This document shows positions 1 to 8,401 of a stretch of DNA of 47,702 nt, in pieces. Position numbers and translations under genes: made by a program. The notes under the pieces were generated by a model, which saw nothing but the letters and a program-made list of their open reading frames with translations, searched no databases and was not told where the DNA came from. How positions within the stretch are numbered: position 1 is the first letter of the stretch; every line of letters begins with the position of its first letter. Where the stretch lies: the NCBI GenBank assembly GCA_024243835.1, contig JALPMN010000633.1, positions 1 through 47,702 of the forward strand, read 5' to 3'. Source of the DNA: Enteropsectra breve. Lineage: Eukaryota; Microsporidia.

Positions 1-330
1 CCGCCTGCTTACCCTCCTATGCATTTTCTTAATGCAGCGTCCGATAGACTTACGATCTACGCCAGTTATCTCTGAAATCGCTGCCTGTTTTATTTTTGCT
101 ACCCACATCTGCAGAATCCTTAAAAGTGTCATTGTAGGTAATTTTGTGTGGGAAAAGGGTGTCCCCTCTAGCAGACTCCAACTTGCCTGGCACCACTTTT
201 TGTGGCACCGAAGAAGATGGTTGCTTCCCTTGCACAATTTAACTACCTTTCCGCAGCTTGGGCATGCTTTACTGGCAGCATCCAGAGCGCTCTCATACAA
301 TTGCATGAGCTGGTCGTCTCTATAAGCCAT
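1..330 (-). CDS. ISXO2/IS1595-like (Merlin-type) transposase, N-terminal part, cut by the window edge
   Basis: The reading frame starts at an ATG at 330 and stays open for 110 codons to the left edge, so only the N-terminal part is seen. Residues 23-47 form a zinc ribbon: CPSCG, then a Cys, and later RCHKKWC. It is followed by the family's SLLEGTPF turn and a leucine-rich stretch. Around residues 95-110 lies a helix-turn-helix-like segment (ISEITGVDRKSIGRC). This order is typical of the N-terminus of ISXO2/IS1595-family transposases, which are common in microsporidia as Merlin-type elements. The DDE catalytic domain would lie outside the window. An A4T5 box and a CCC run precede the ATG, the same signals as host genes. 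No stop or frameshift is seen in this part. Whether the full copy is intact cannot be judged. Confidence 0.8.
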   Translation of the reverse strand, partial: MAYRDDQLMQLYESALDAASKACPSCGKVVKLCKGSNHLLRCHKKWCQASWSLLEGTPFSHTKLPTMTLLRILQMWVAKIKQAAISEITGVDRKSIGRCIKKMHRRVSRR

Positions 331-336
331 TTTAAG

Positions 337-356
337 GGCAAAAAAATAAAAATTTT
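337..356 (-). promoter_or_regulatory. AAAATTTTT box and CCC run before the transposase start
   Basis: Read on the minus strand, AAAATTTTT is followed by a T-rich tract and GCCC, ending 6 bases before the ATG at 330. This matches the start signal of host genes in the window. Confidence 0.45.
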
Positions 357-531
357 CCTTTTATATTAAAAAGACGCGAAAATCAGTCCCATCCTCCAAA
401 AATCATCGTAAAGTCGATATGATGAGTATCGATAAGCATTGAAAGCAATTTATACAAAAAATATTTTGCCGTGGTTGAAACAAAACACAGAGTTTAGAAG
501 TAAATCCAAAAAAAGAAAGCGTATCACAAAA

Positions 532-783
532 CTACGCAAAATGGCTGCAAACATCCAAAAATATCACCTGCATGCTTAAATTTTGTTGCTTTTCTGTCTC
601 AAGGTCCCCCATGAGTGAAAAATAGCACATACTGCAAAATCTAAGGGATTTCAGCTTCATCTGGTTTGTTTTCAACGCACTATCCAATCTCAAGGCCATA
701 TTTGTTATTTTCATGAACAAAGGCAGCGAAAAAGCAGCATCAATGCTTTTGAAATTCTTGCATTTGCTCTTTGCGTATCTCAT
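532..783 (-). CDS. Small protein, possibly a divergent Rpr2/Rpp21-type RNase P/MRP subunit
   Basis: This ORF of 83 codons has an ATG start and no obvious signal peptide. An N-terminal helical stretch is followed by LKSLRFCSMC at about residues 46-55, then a basic/polar linker and a further Cys (DVCSHF) at the C-terminus. Rpr2/Rpp21/Snm1 proteins share this plan: a helical N-terminus, a basic strand leading into CxxC, then a second Cys pair. Here only one Cys of the second pair is present. The match is therefore suggestive only, and the ORF could also be unrelated or non-coding. It sits next to the transposase gene in an otherwise gene-poor stretch. Confidence 0.3.
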   Translation of the reverse strand: MRYAKSKCKNFKSIDAAFSLPLFMKITNMALRLDSALKTNQMKLKSLRFCSMCYFSLMGDLETEKQQNLSMQVIFLDVCSHFA

Positions 784-1621
784 TAGTGCGTGACCCGTTT
801 TACAGTAGCTGGCACTACCGTGACTTCACCAAAACTCTACTTGTGCTTCCTGGGCGGTATTATTATATTTTTGTGGCTGTTCAGCAATGATCCCGAAAGG
901 AAAGACACATTCCTAGCAGAGTGGACAGCTGCCTTCCTGGTTCATGCGGCCGTCAGTCTTATACACATCCTACATGCTTTGGCAGTCCTGACTATTAAAG
1001 CAAGCTTATTTAATCCTCCTTTGAAAAGAAAGAGTAAGTTCTCTTTACATGCTATGAACAAGCGATTGCCTTTTCTATACAACGAAACGATCTAATAAAA
1101 TGTATCTTGTACGAGCATTCTTTATATTTTTAAAGTCGGTCTTAAAGATGTCCTCCTATCATATAAAAAGGTTAAATGGATAAATATTCAGTTCCCATCG
1201 GTGTTTATTAGAATCATTAGCCTTTGATAATAAAATTGTTGAGACGAACCCATAGGAAGAGAATCAGACATAGGGGTTATTTAATTATAAAAACAATGTA
1301 GACAATAGTATCAATAATTAAATTAATCCCCCCGCAATGATCGCGAAGTATTACCCAGAATAAAATAAATATGGGTGTTTTACAACATGAGTTTTCTTTT
1401 GTTTTGCCTTCAGGACACGACATTTATATACGTGTTTTTTCTTCAATTTGCGATTCGAGCGTAAGGTATAATTTTCAGTGCTTTGCTTTTATTCAGATAA
1501 TGATATACTCGATGCCCAGGTTCAATAGCTTCTACAGTTATTTGTTTAAATATTATTTTTCGAAACAGTACAAAATTTGACAGCCGCGCTATATAAAAAG
1601 CATATTTATGCAAACACGATA
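784..1621. other. Spacer of about 840 bp, no convincing gene
   Basis: It contains a hydrophobic open frame (790-1095) that has only a GTG at its 5' end and no ATG until late, and a low-complexity ATG frame at 1371-1580. Neither has a recognisable family or a clear start signal. A TATA-like TATATAAAA lies at about 1590, upstream of the ORF at 1622. Confidence 0.5.
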
Positions 1622-1870
1622 ATGAAAGGAAACGAATATAGTGATGCTTTACTGTTTCTAAATTTTCTGAAGACGGTGAAAGACACCCCACCTGCAAGTA
1701 GAAATCATATGCCGCAGATGCCCAGTGATTTTTCTCTGCAAAAGCCTTATACTGTTTACAGAGGCGCAGGTGCAAGTCTCTTTTCTAAGACTAAAAAGCA
1801 AAGCAAAGAGCCATCAAAGATTCCTCGAGGTGCCAGTGCTAAAGATGATCTATGGTTAAACTTTTTATAA
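1622..1870 (+). CDS. Small, probably disordered protein with a YxxxxLF motif
   Basis: This is an 82-codon ORF. The ATG at 1622 was chosen because the frame upstream has only a TTG, and because a TATA-like TATATAAAA lies about 30 bases upstream. The protein is polar and basic, rich in Ser, Pro and Lys, and probably disordered. Near the N-terminus, NEYSDALLFLNFL contains Y-x4-L-hydrophobic, the consensus eIF4E-binding motif of eIF4G and 4E-binding proteins, and it is followed by a short Pro-rich tail. The C-terminus ends in DDLWLNFL. Such a motif can arise by chance, so binding is only a hypothesis. An antiparallel frame at 1443-1775 looks like a shadow. Confidence 0.45.
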   Translation: MKGNEYSDALLFLNFLKTVKDTPPASRNHMPQMPSDFSLQKPYTVYRGAGASLFSKTKKQSKEPSKIPRGASAKDDLWLNFL

Positions 1871-2047
1871 ACCAGTATTACAAATTGGTAAATTTTGTGT
1901 AAAAACAAAATGGCCGTTGTTTTTTTAACAGTTCACAAAGAAACATGATATTGTTTAAAATCAAACTTCATCCCTTTATTTTAAAATACTCCCCTTTTTT
2001 ATTCTTATTGGCTGCAGCTGTGTAATAAGCAAATACGCTATTTTTTT

Positions 2048-2605
2048 ATGGATCTAGAAAAGATAGAAGCGCACATAAATGCAATGGACCAAAAGTACGA
2101 TGCAAACTTTGGCGAGTGGATACAGAATGAGGATAACTGCAAAATTGTAGGCTCCAATCTCAAGCGCTATGTTGAGGAGTACAGCATCTCTAGATTCATC
2201 GCAGTGACTAAGTGGATTATCAAGGACTGGACGTTAAAATCGATAATTCAGTTCACAAAAAAGCTGATCACCGAAGATTTGGGGATGAAGACCGGCGAGG
2301 AGTATTGGCGCAGGATCAACATACTGGCTGGCTTTATTTTTACGTGGGATTCTGTTTTCATTACCGAGTTTCTTCTTTCGCTGACGAGTGACTTCACGAC
2401 TGAAAGAAAAGCACAGCTCCTGGCCGATATTCTGACACTGTTTGAGGCCCAAAAATTTACTGAGATTTTGTCTTGCCTTGAAAGCAAGATGGACACGAAA
2501 GCGAAGGAGATGCTTATTAAAAAATATAGGAATGCAGTCTACAAGAAGTCAAAGAATACGTGGGCCAAATCAGAAAGCATGGTTAATGCCTTCAACCTTT
2601 CATAG
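2048..2605 (+). CDS. Unrecognised, mainly helical soluble protein
   Basis: This 185-residue ORF starts at an ATG directly after a T-rich tract (CTATTTTTTTATG). It has no signal peptide and no clear transmembrane segment. The composition is that of a soluble helical protein, with many Lys, Glu, Trp and hydrophobic residues and a basic C-terminal helix (KKYRNAVYKKSKNTW). I do not recognise a family. The gene runs in the same direction as the WD-repeat gene 124 bp downstream. GC content is much higher than in the flanking spacers, which supports coding. Confidence 0.75.
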   Translation: MDLEKIEAHINAMDQKYDANFGEWIQNEDNCKIVGSNLKRYVEEYSISRFIAVTKWIIKDWTLKSIIQFTKKLITEDLGMKTGEEYWRRINILAGFIFTWDSVFITEFLLSLTSDFTTERKAQLLADILTLFEAQKFTEILSCLESKMDTKAKEMLIKKYRNAVYKKSKNTWAKSESMVNAFNLS

Positions 2606-2729
2606 CACCACGGGATCTGCTTCTGAATGATAGGGGGTTTCTTGTAGCAGTTTACAAATAAATGGATTTAGAATTATTTCCTTCCCAAGTTTTACTTTTC
2701 ATTTTTTTCAACGAAATAAAATTACCCAC

Positions 2730-3584
2730 ATGGACAACTCGGAAGCAAATTTTTTTCAAAATATCAGAGAAACGAGGACAATAGCGGAACATGGCCATGC
2801 AAAAAACATAGAGTATTCCATCACAGGAGACAAGTTCGCATACACCGCCGGGGATCTGCTTAAGATTTACAGCGCAGAGGGACAGCTGATGAATATAATA
2901 AGTGCGGACATAGACCAGCTCAAGTTCTTGCAAAATAACACCATTTTGCATACCAAAGCTGAAGACATTCTCTATCTTTCGATATATGACAATAAGTATT
3001 TCAGAAAGTTTGAGGGCAAGCAGGGGGTTATTACAGCACTGTCAGCCGATCCAACGAGAGACGAGTTTATGTCGATTGGGAGTAAGGGAGTGTGCATGTG
3101 GGATATCAGGATGCAGGACCCCACAAAGCGCATCAAATGCAAGGGGCAGCTTGGCTCCATCGGTACGGAGAACAACTATTTTCTGGCGGATAACGCAACA
3201 GTGAAAATCTATGATAGACGGAATGATCTGGGGCCTGTGCACACCAAGCACCTTAAGGGCGGCTTTAACAAAAAGGCGTGGTATACGGCAGACGACAGTT
3301 TTATTGTGCTCAAGGAGAATACGGGATTTGTATTTCTTGACCGTGAGGGCGAAGAAGTGAGCAGCTTGAATCTTGAGGCGGAAAGTAATGGAGACAGTCT
3401 GTACAGCGCAAACCTGATACTGTGCCCAGCAAAAAATGCAATTTTGGCATATAAAATGCAGGATGGAAAGTATATTGGCAGTGTGGAGGGCAATGACCTC
3501 AGTAACGCGGTGATACGCACAAGGCCCCACTCGTATGACTTCTTGGTCCAGAATGGCGGAGCGATCAGCCTCTATTTTATGTAA
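2730..3584 (+). CDS. SWD2: SWD2/WDR82-like WD-repeat protein
   Basis: SWD2/WDR82 is a beta-propeller subunit of the COMPASS histone H3K4 methyltransferase and, in fungi, of the cleavage and polyadenylation factor. It acts in the nucleus. The 284-residue protein contains the family's most recognisable stretch at about residues 85-127: LSIYDNKYFRKFEGK, followed by V-x-ALS-x-DPTRDEFMS and a WDIR blade end. These match Swd2 positions reading SLHDNKYIRYFPGH, VALSMSP and LWDLR. WD repeats elsewhere are weak, and the protein is shorter than the usual 310-330 residues. The start ATG is preceded by AAAATTACCCAC, which fits the local A/T-plus-CCC start signal. Confidence 0.75.
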   Translation: MDNSEANFFQNIRETRTIAEHGHAKNIEYSITGDKFAYTAGDLLKIYSAEGQLMNIISADIDQLKFLQNNTILHTKAEDILYLSIYDNKYFRKFEGKQGVITALSADPTRDEFMSIGSKGVCMWDIRMQDPTKRIKCKGQLGSIGTENNYFLADNATVKIYDRRNDLGPVHTKHLKGGFNKKAWYTADDSFIVLKENTGFVFLDREGEEVSSLNLEAESNGDSLYSANLILCPAKNAILAYKMQDGKYIGSVEGNDLSNAVIRTRPHSYDFLVQNGGAISLYFM

Positions 3585-4094
3585 ATCACAATTTAAATGA
3601 GCATAGAGCAACAATGTCAATAGCTTAAAATGATAAATTCGAGCGCCTTGATGATGTATGAGCATGCCCTTCTAACACACAATGCATTAAATAAAATATT
3701 TTTTAACATTAATATCTTAGAAGATGCTTTTATTCCCACGCTTAGATCCAACGATCAGGAGTGCATGTGATCTGCAAAAGCTCTTTGTGGCTAGCAAGCC
3801 AATAATACCCTTCAGTTTTTAATTTATCCTAACTTTATATAAAAATAGTATTAACATATTAAAAAAGATTTTAACGTCATAGTAATCGCTTTTCTTACAC
3901 TTGCAATCCTGTTACATCCGAAAATAAAAAAACTTAGTTTACTCAAATCGTCTCACAGTAAACTTTTATGGATTCACCCTTAGGATACGCAGCGCGCTTT
4001 GCAATCCTGTTAAATCCGAAAATAGTCTGGTATAAAACAGCTAGGCTTAAATAATCTAAAATTTATACTGAGAAAGCAACTAACACTTTAATAT
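3585..4094. other. Spacer of 510 bp with a 26-bp direct repeat
   Basis: AT-rich sequence between two convergent genes. It holds a near-perfect direct repeat (listed separately) and no ORF with a recognisable product. A 28-codon ATG frame at 3968 overlaps the second repeat copy and is probably chance. Confidence 0.6.
3901..4024. repeat. 26-bp direct repeat, two copies 98 bp apart
   Basis: TTGCAATCCTGTTA followed by an A or C and ATCCGAAAATA occurs at 3901-3926 and again at 3999-4024, with one mismatch. The repeat lies in the spacer between the SWD2-like gene and the NAC-beta gene. Confidence 0.75.
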
Positions 4095-4460
4095 TTACTG
4101 TGTATTTTCATCCATGCCTTCCTGTATTTTCTTTAGTGTCTCTTCCATGTCTTTTGGCATTGCTCCAAAAGCCTCCTTTTCGCTGATTGATGTTTTGCTT
4201 CCTGTTATCATGTAGCAGACGGGCTTCTTGTCTTTGGTCAGAATGGCCTCTACCTTTGGATTGTCAAAATTGTTTATCGAATTTTCTGATTTATAAGAGC
4301 ACGTCTTGAAGATTGTTGGTACCACAATGTACTTGCTTTTCAGACTGTCCATGACATCCTTGGGCACTTTTCCGGTGCAGACATCAGTTTTTGGTCGGAA
4401 CGATCTTTTCATTCCTCCTGCCTTGCTCACTGGTGCGAATATTTGAGACTTTCTGTCCAT
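4095..4460 (-). CDS. EGD1: Nascent polypeptide-associated complex beta subunit (BTF3/EGD1-like)
   Basis: NAC binds ribosomes and contacts nascent chains; the beta subunit anchors the NAC alpha/beta dimer. The 121-residue protein has GGMKRSFRPK near residue 15, matching the basic GGKGTxRRKKK ribosome-binding segment. A typical NAC-domain run follows at about residues 62-95: INNFDNPKVEAILTKDKK, then ITGSKTSISEKEA, which align with FxNPKVQASL and ITGxxExKxITE of BTF3. A short insertion lies between these two blocks. Length is slightly below the usual 150 or more. The ATG is preceded by AAAAATTTACCCA. The gene is divergent from the ORF at 4521, with about 60 bp between starts. Confidence 0.7.
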   Translation of the reverse strand: MDRKSQIFAPVSKAGGMKRSFRPKTDVCTGKVPKDVMDSLKSKYIVVPTIFKTCSYKSENSINNFDNPKVEAILTKDKKPVCYMITGSKTSISEKEAFGAMPKDMEETLKKIQEGMDENTQ

Positions 4461-4520
4461 TGGGTAAATTTTTCTTCAAGATAAAATTTTGATAGGCGCT
4501 GCAGAGCATTTGTGGCAGGG

Positions 4521-4898
4521 ATGTTTGAGATCACATCGCCAGCACAGATCGGAAAAATATATCAAATGGCCATAGACACACAACAAAACAGCGCTCATAT
4601 AGCCGGCCTCATGGATAAGATGAATATAGACAGCTCGGCTGAGAACTGCAATATCGTGTTTCTGCAAACGCTAGGCAGAAAGTTCCCGTTTTCTGAGACA
4701 GTGACTGATAAAGACGCTCTGATAGAAAAGATAAAGACTTTCAGTAACAAGGAAATTGTGCTCTACACATTTTCCTCATTTACTGCGAGCGAGTCCCTTG
4801 TTCGTGCCCTCCGAATCTCCGCATGCAAAGGAAACAACATCTATCTTTTTACCTTCGAAAAATACAAACACTATTTTGTAGATGATCTTGTTCTATAG
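4521..4898 (+). CDS. Unrecognised small soluble protein
   Basis: This is a 125-residue ORF. The ATG at 4521 was chosen because the only earlier in-frame start-like codon is a GTG three codons upstream. The protein looks like a mixed alpha/beta fold: predicted strands (NCNIVFLQTLG, KEIVLYTFSSF, GNNIYLFTFEKY) alternate with helices, and there is no signal peptide. I do not recognise a family. It shares a short divergent promoter region with the NAC-beta gene. Confidence 0.7.
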   Translation: MFEITSPAQIGKIYQMAIDTQQNSAHIAGLMDKMNIDSSAENCNIVFLQTLGRKFPFSETVTDKDALIEKIKTFSNKEIVLYTFSSFTASESLVRALRISACKGNNIYLFTFEKYKHYFVDDLVL

Positions 4899-5066
4899 GC
4901 CAAGTAACAAGCTGGGTTTTAGTGGCAAGCTTATCTATAGTGACGTGCTTATCTATAGTTTATTTTCCAAAGCAAAGAGTATAGGAAAAGAAACTGAATA
5001 CAAAATATATAGCTTTAATAATAAGAGGCGCAAATGGCACGCTTAAGCTGCCTAGACTGTTAATTC

Positions 5067-5741
5067 TCAGTCATTTTTCTTGGATATATCTGCATTTTGC
5101 TTGAACATCCCCACTATTGAATAGACTAAATACATAATAACGAGATAAATCATGGCATGCACAATACATCCTGGAATATAGTCAGCTGCCGCCTTCAAGG
5201 AATGGACAACTCTCATTATCACCGGATTTATGTGAGAGAAAAGAATGGCAAATGTGCTGTCAATATCGAGTGAGGGTCTCACAGGCCTCTGCTGTTTCCA
5301 TGCGCTGCTCTCTACTTTTTTAAGAAGCTCATCACCATCACGGGAATGTATTTCATATGATCGGTGGTTGCTGCGCAAAATACACGCAGGAAATGAGCTT
5401 TGCATGAAGCGCGAGCCCAGCTTTGTGTTTGTGAATATGTTCAGCCGCAGCACAGGAACTGTAAGCTTCTGCAGATACATTTTGTAGTGCTCGCAGGACT
5501 TGCACCGAAAGCCCTCTTTTTCGAAATAAATAAACACCAAAAATGTGTCTTCACTATTTAAGTCCTCTGCTGTAAACTCTTTCAGGCCACTGAAATATGC
5601 CTCGCTTTTGTGCGAGTCAGTCTCTGCAGGCTCGAAGTTATCTGAGTATTCGTTTGGGCTCTCGTATTTCACTCCACTAGCTGTATCTGTTTCAGCTCCT
5701 ATAATTCTTGATAACAAAAGACACTTTAACAAAAATTCCAT
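5067..5741 (-). CDS. ER thioredoxin-like single-pass membrane protein
   Basis: This 224-residue protein has a short N-terminal hydrophobic stretch (MEFLLKCLLLSRIIG) that reads as a signal peptide. A thioredoxin-like domain follows at about residues 55-145. FLVFIYFEKEGFRCKSC places a CxxC at residues 80-83, and SSFPAC supplies a likely cis-proline at residue 118. A C-terminal hydrophobic helix (IYLVIMYLVYSIVGMF) ends in a short charged tail. The layout is that of a membrane-anchored protein disulfide isomerase (TMX/Eps1-type), with the catalytic domain in the ER lumen. CKSC is not the classical CGHC, so its redox role is uncertain. Sequence between domains is acidic and probably flexible. Confidence 0.6.
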   Translation of the reverse strand: MEFLLKCLLLSRIIGAETDTASGVKYESPNEYSDNFEPAETDSHKSEAYFSGLKEFTAEDLNSEDTFLVFIYFEKEGFRCKSCEHYKMYLQKLTVPVLRLNIFTNTKLGSRFMQSSFPACILRSNHRSYEIHSRDGDELLKKVESSAWKQQRPVRPSLDIDSTFAILFSHINPVIMRVVHSLKAAADYIPGCIVHAMIYLVIMYLVYSIVGMFKQNADISKKND

Positions 5742-6097
5742 AAATTATGGCCTAGGAAAGCACAGAAATAAAATGCTTCGATGTAAAAACAGCCACCGAT
5801 AACTTAAAACATAGTGTTGATTTATAGGCTGTAATCGATAAAGAGAAATAAAAACACTTAAATTTAAAGAACGCAGTGATGTTCTCTTATTATATCTGTT
5901 AGCTATTTATAAGCCTCAAATATCAAAAAATAAGGTTGATTTAAGTTCTTCATCTTATAATGTATCTTTCAGTATTAATACTGTTTGTATTCCTTATTTT
6001 CAACTCTCCATTTCACTCTCAAATCAAAATTATAAAAATATAAAAATAAAACAACAATGAGAAACAAATTTTTATTCCACAAAATTTTTAGCCCAAG
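5742..6097. other. Divergent AT-rich spacer upstream of Ran
   Basis: No gene is seen. The right end carries two AAATTTTT boxes and a CCC run directly before the Ran start. A 14-codon upstream ATG frame (6057-6101) overlaps the Ran ATG and would matter only if transcription began upstream of it. Confidence 0.5.
6066..6094 (+). promoter_or_regulatory. Double AAATTTTT box plus CCC before the Ran start
   Basis: AAATTTTT at 6066-6073, AAAATTTTT at 6081-6089 and CCC at 6092-6094 precede the ATG at 6098. This is one of the clearest examples of the window's shared start signal. Confidence 0.6.
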
Positions 6098-6790
6098 ATG
6101 AATCAGCAGGAAATTCCAGAAGAGCCAAATTTGACTGACGCAGTTGTTGGAAAGGCACCAAACACTAGATACAAATTCAAAATATGCCTAGTTGGAGACG
6201 GAGGAACAGGTAAAACCACCTTTATCAACAAAGTTTTGAATGGTGATTTCATTTCCAAATACTACGCCACACAGGGGGCAGTGACAAAAAATGTCACCTT
6301 CCAGATTGGCGACAACTCAGAGGTCTGCTACGAGGTGTGGGACACCGCTGGGCAGGAGAAGAACATCGGGCTCAAGGACGGGTACTACATCGGCGCTGTA
6401 GCAGCATTCTTTTTCTTTGACGTCACTTCCAGAGAGTCGATGAACAACGTGCCAAAGCACATCAAGTCATTCCTGTACGCCTGTGGTGTTGAGGCCCCCA
6501 GGATCATTGTGCTTGGAAACAAAGTCGACATTGCCAAGAAGAAGGTTGATACCACGCGTCTGCTTTCCAAAATAAGATCGTACAATGCCGAGTACATCGA
6601 GGTTTCTGCCAAGACTGGGCACAATTTTGAAAAGCCATTCGACAAGCTTTCCAAGTCTCTGTTCAACGATCCAAATCTTACAATCTCAGCCAATCTCAAC
6701 TTCACAGCTGTGCCTGTCAACTACGATTTCCTTGATAACGGCGATCAGAGTGTTCCAACAGACATGGCTAACTTTGTTCCAGATGAATAA
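6098..6790 (+). CDS. GSP1: Ran GTPase
   Basis: Ran is the small GTPase that drives nuclear import and export and spindle functions. The 230-residue protein has all nucleotide-binding motifs: GDGGTGKTT at residues 33-41, WDTAGQE at 81-87, NKVD at 141-144 and SAKT at 170-173. Ran-specific sequence includes KYYATQG in switch I, GLKDGYYI after the DTAGQE motif, FDVTSRESMNNVP and NFEKPF. The N-terminus is about 15 residues longer than usual. The C-terminus ends in VPDE instead of the acidic DEDDDL switch tail, so that element is reduced or altered. Its exchange factor RCC1 lies 1.6 kb downstream. Confidence 0.95.
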   Translation: MNQQEIPEEPNLTDAVVGKAPNTRYKFKICLVGDGGTGKTTFINKVLNGDFISKYYATQGAVTKNVTFQIGDNSEVCYEVWDTAGQEKNIGLKDGYYIGAVAAFFFFDVTSRESMNNVPKHIKSFLYACGVEAPRIIVLGNKVDIAKKKVDTTRLLSKIRSYNAEYIEVSAKTGHNFEKPFDKLSKSLFNDPNLTISANLNFTAVPVNYDFLDNGDQSVPTDMANFVPDE

Positions 6791-7117
6791 ATTAAAATCA
6801 AAGCGCGTGCAAATGGCTGTCTTATTTACTGTTTATTAAAAGTTTTATGAAGTCTTATTAAACTATTTTTAAAATACACAGTTGTTTATTCGATGAAGCA
6901 ATATTTATAGTTATTCAGTTTATTATTACGTTATGCTTTAGGCTCAAGATACAGTTTATCTAAATATTAAAACATTGTCATCTCTGGATGTTGTTTTACT
7001 TATGAAATCACATTTAAATGTATTCTGAGAGATTTGAGTCTATGGCTTGTATCAGGCACCCATTTCACTAAATATTATTGCTCTTAATTCCACTATATCA
7101 TTCATGTAAAATCGCGT
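6791..7117. other. Convergent AT-rich spacer, nothing recognised
   Basis: It lies between the 3' ends of the Ran and TBC genes. Only AT-rich sequence with possible polyadenylation signals is seen. Confidence 0.6.
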
Positions 7118-8071
7118 CTAAGTGGATGAGAGCGCCAAATAGACATTTTTTATGTGGCAGGAGCTTCCGATCAGCTCTTCTATGGTAGAGGGTGAGATGT
7201 TTTCTTCACAGAGATTCTGTAGAAACAAAATAATCTCAGCTAAGTCAAAATGTAAGATTTTGTCCCTGAACCAAATCAGAATCGATGCTGCGAAGTAAAT
7301 CATCGGCTCTTCAATGTCTCCTGAGAGAAAATAATCAAATATTCTGTACCAGCTATTGATTGGAAACTCTCTTATAAACAGGCATGTGAACCATCGCACA
7401 CAGCACATATGCAACTCAAAGCCGTTTTTATCGCAACATTCTGCAAGAGGGGCATCTACAACCCTTAGAATGGTGTCCAGCCTACCTATAAGCCGCTGCT
7501 GCATATCGACGAGGTTGTGCTGTACCAAACTGACAATTCTGTTGACAAATATGTAAATACTCGCTTCTGCTTCGAGATTGTTGCGGAATAATCGATCGCC
7601 TGATAAACCTAAATATTCAGGATTCTCGCGCTCACTGAAAAAAAGCTCAGAAAATGGCACCACCAAGTCAGCCATCCCCTGCACATATCCAACATAAGGC
7701 CGCTTGTGTGCGATGATGCACAGCACATTTACAAAAATATATGAAATATCGCTGCTGTTGTATTTTTTGTAACGCTCAGGAATACGCAGCACATCTATGT
7801 GTATCTGGTGCATCAGAGATTCCGAGATGGGATATTTGGACGCTAACACGCCTTCTGCATTCGGGGCATCTTGCAGCTTCGCTCGGTAGCTCTTGATTTT
7901 TTCTTTCTCTTTATTATTACATGGCCGTAGAAGCGAGATTTCCAGCAGAACTTGGTACGCACTCCACCGGTATTTATGGGGAATTCCCAGTTTGCAGAGA
8001 TTCTTAAACAGCGGAAGATCCACCACCTCATTTTTCAATATTTTCTCGAATGCTGATTCGGTGTGTATCAT
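7118..8071 (-). CDS. TBC-domain Rab GTPase-activating protein (Gyp1/TBC1D22-like)
   Basis: TBC proteins accelerate GTP hydrolysis by Rab GTPases with a dual-finger mechanism. The 317-residue protein is nearly all TBC domain. IHIDVLR at residues 90-96 is the IxxDxxR motif with arginine finger Arg96. YVQG at 129-132 is the glutamine-finger motif with Gln131. It begins with the usual LCKLGIPHKYRW entry, and the later segments FELHMCCVRWFTCLFIREFP and RIFDYFLSGD match the second half of the domain. Both catalytic residues are present, so activity is expected. Sequence resemblance is closest to the Gyp1/TBC1D22 group, which acts at the Golgi, but that assignment is by eye. Confidence 0.85.
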   Translation of the reverse strand: MIHTESAFEKILKNEVVDLPLFKNLCKLGIPHKYRWSAYQVLLEISLLRPCNNKEKEKIKSYRAKLQDAPNAEGVLASKYPISESLMHQIHIDVLRIPERYKKYNSSDISYIFVNVLCIIAHKRPYVGYVQGMADLVVPFSELFFSERENPEYLGLSGDRLFRNNLEAEASIYIFVNRIVSLVQHNLVDMQQRLIGRLDTILRVVDAPLAECCDKNGFELHMCCVRWFTCLFIREFPINSWYRIFDYFLSGDIEEPMIYFAASILIWFRDKILHFDLAEIILFLQNLCEENISPSTIEELIGSSCHIKNVYLALSST

Positions 8072-8401
8072 TTGGAGCTATGGGTCACTAAATTTGACCA
8101 TAAAAGCAAGGTGTTTGCAACTAAAAATTCAAGTAGTTTTCTAAACAACGCCTATAGCATAAGAGTGCAGTTATACCATAACCTTAATTAAATAATAGCT
8201 CAATTATTATTATATATGAATAGAGAGACTAAAGCTCCACTAGCACCAAATTTATATATCTTTTCAACGACTTACTTCCAGTATTGGTTCTTATAATTCA
8301 TCTTAAAGCACTCTGAAAAATATTCTGAAAAATATTATAAATTTGTAAAATTTTGTGTAACTCAAATATTGCAAAATTTTTATTTCTTGCCCATTCCACT
8401 G
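8072..8401. other. Divergent spacer between the TBC and RCC1 genes
   Basis: It is AT-rich. A 12-bp tandem duplication (TCTGAAAAATAT, twice) lies at about 8313-8336, and an AAAATTTTT box at 8373-8381 precedes the RCC1 start. No gene is seen. Confidence 0.6.

Noticed and set aside
790..1095. 101-codon hydrophobic open frame
   Set aside because: It begins with GTG after an in-frame stop; the first ATG is near its end. No upstream start signal, no family and no convincing intron that would add an ATG.
1371..1580. 69-codon ATG frame
   Set aside because: AT-driven, Phe/Tyr/Ile-rich composition typical of spacers, no start signal, overlapped by another spurious frame.
1443..1775. 110-codon minus-strand frame
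   Set aside because: Antiparallel to the more credible ORF at 1622-1870; no signal at its start.
3042..3665. Long 207-codon minus-strand frame
   Set aside because: It lies antiparallel over the SWD2-like gene, whose product is recognisable; this is a shadow.
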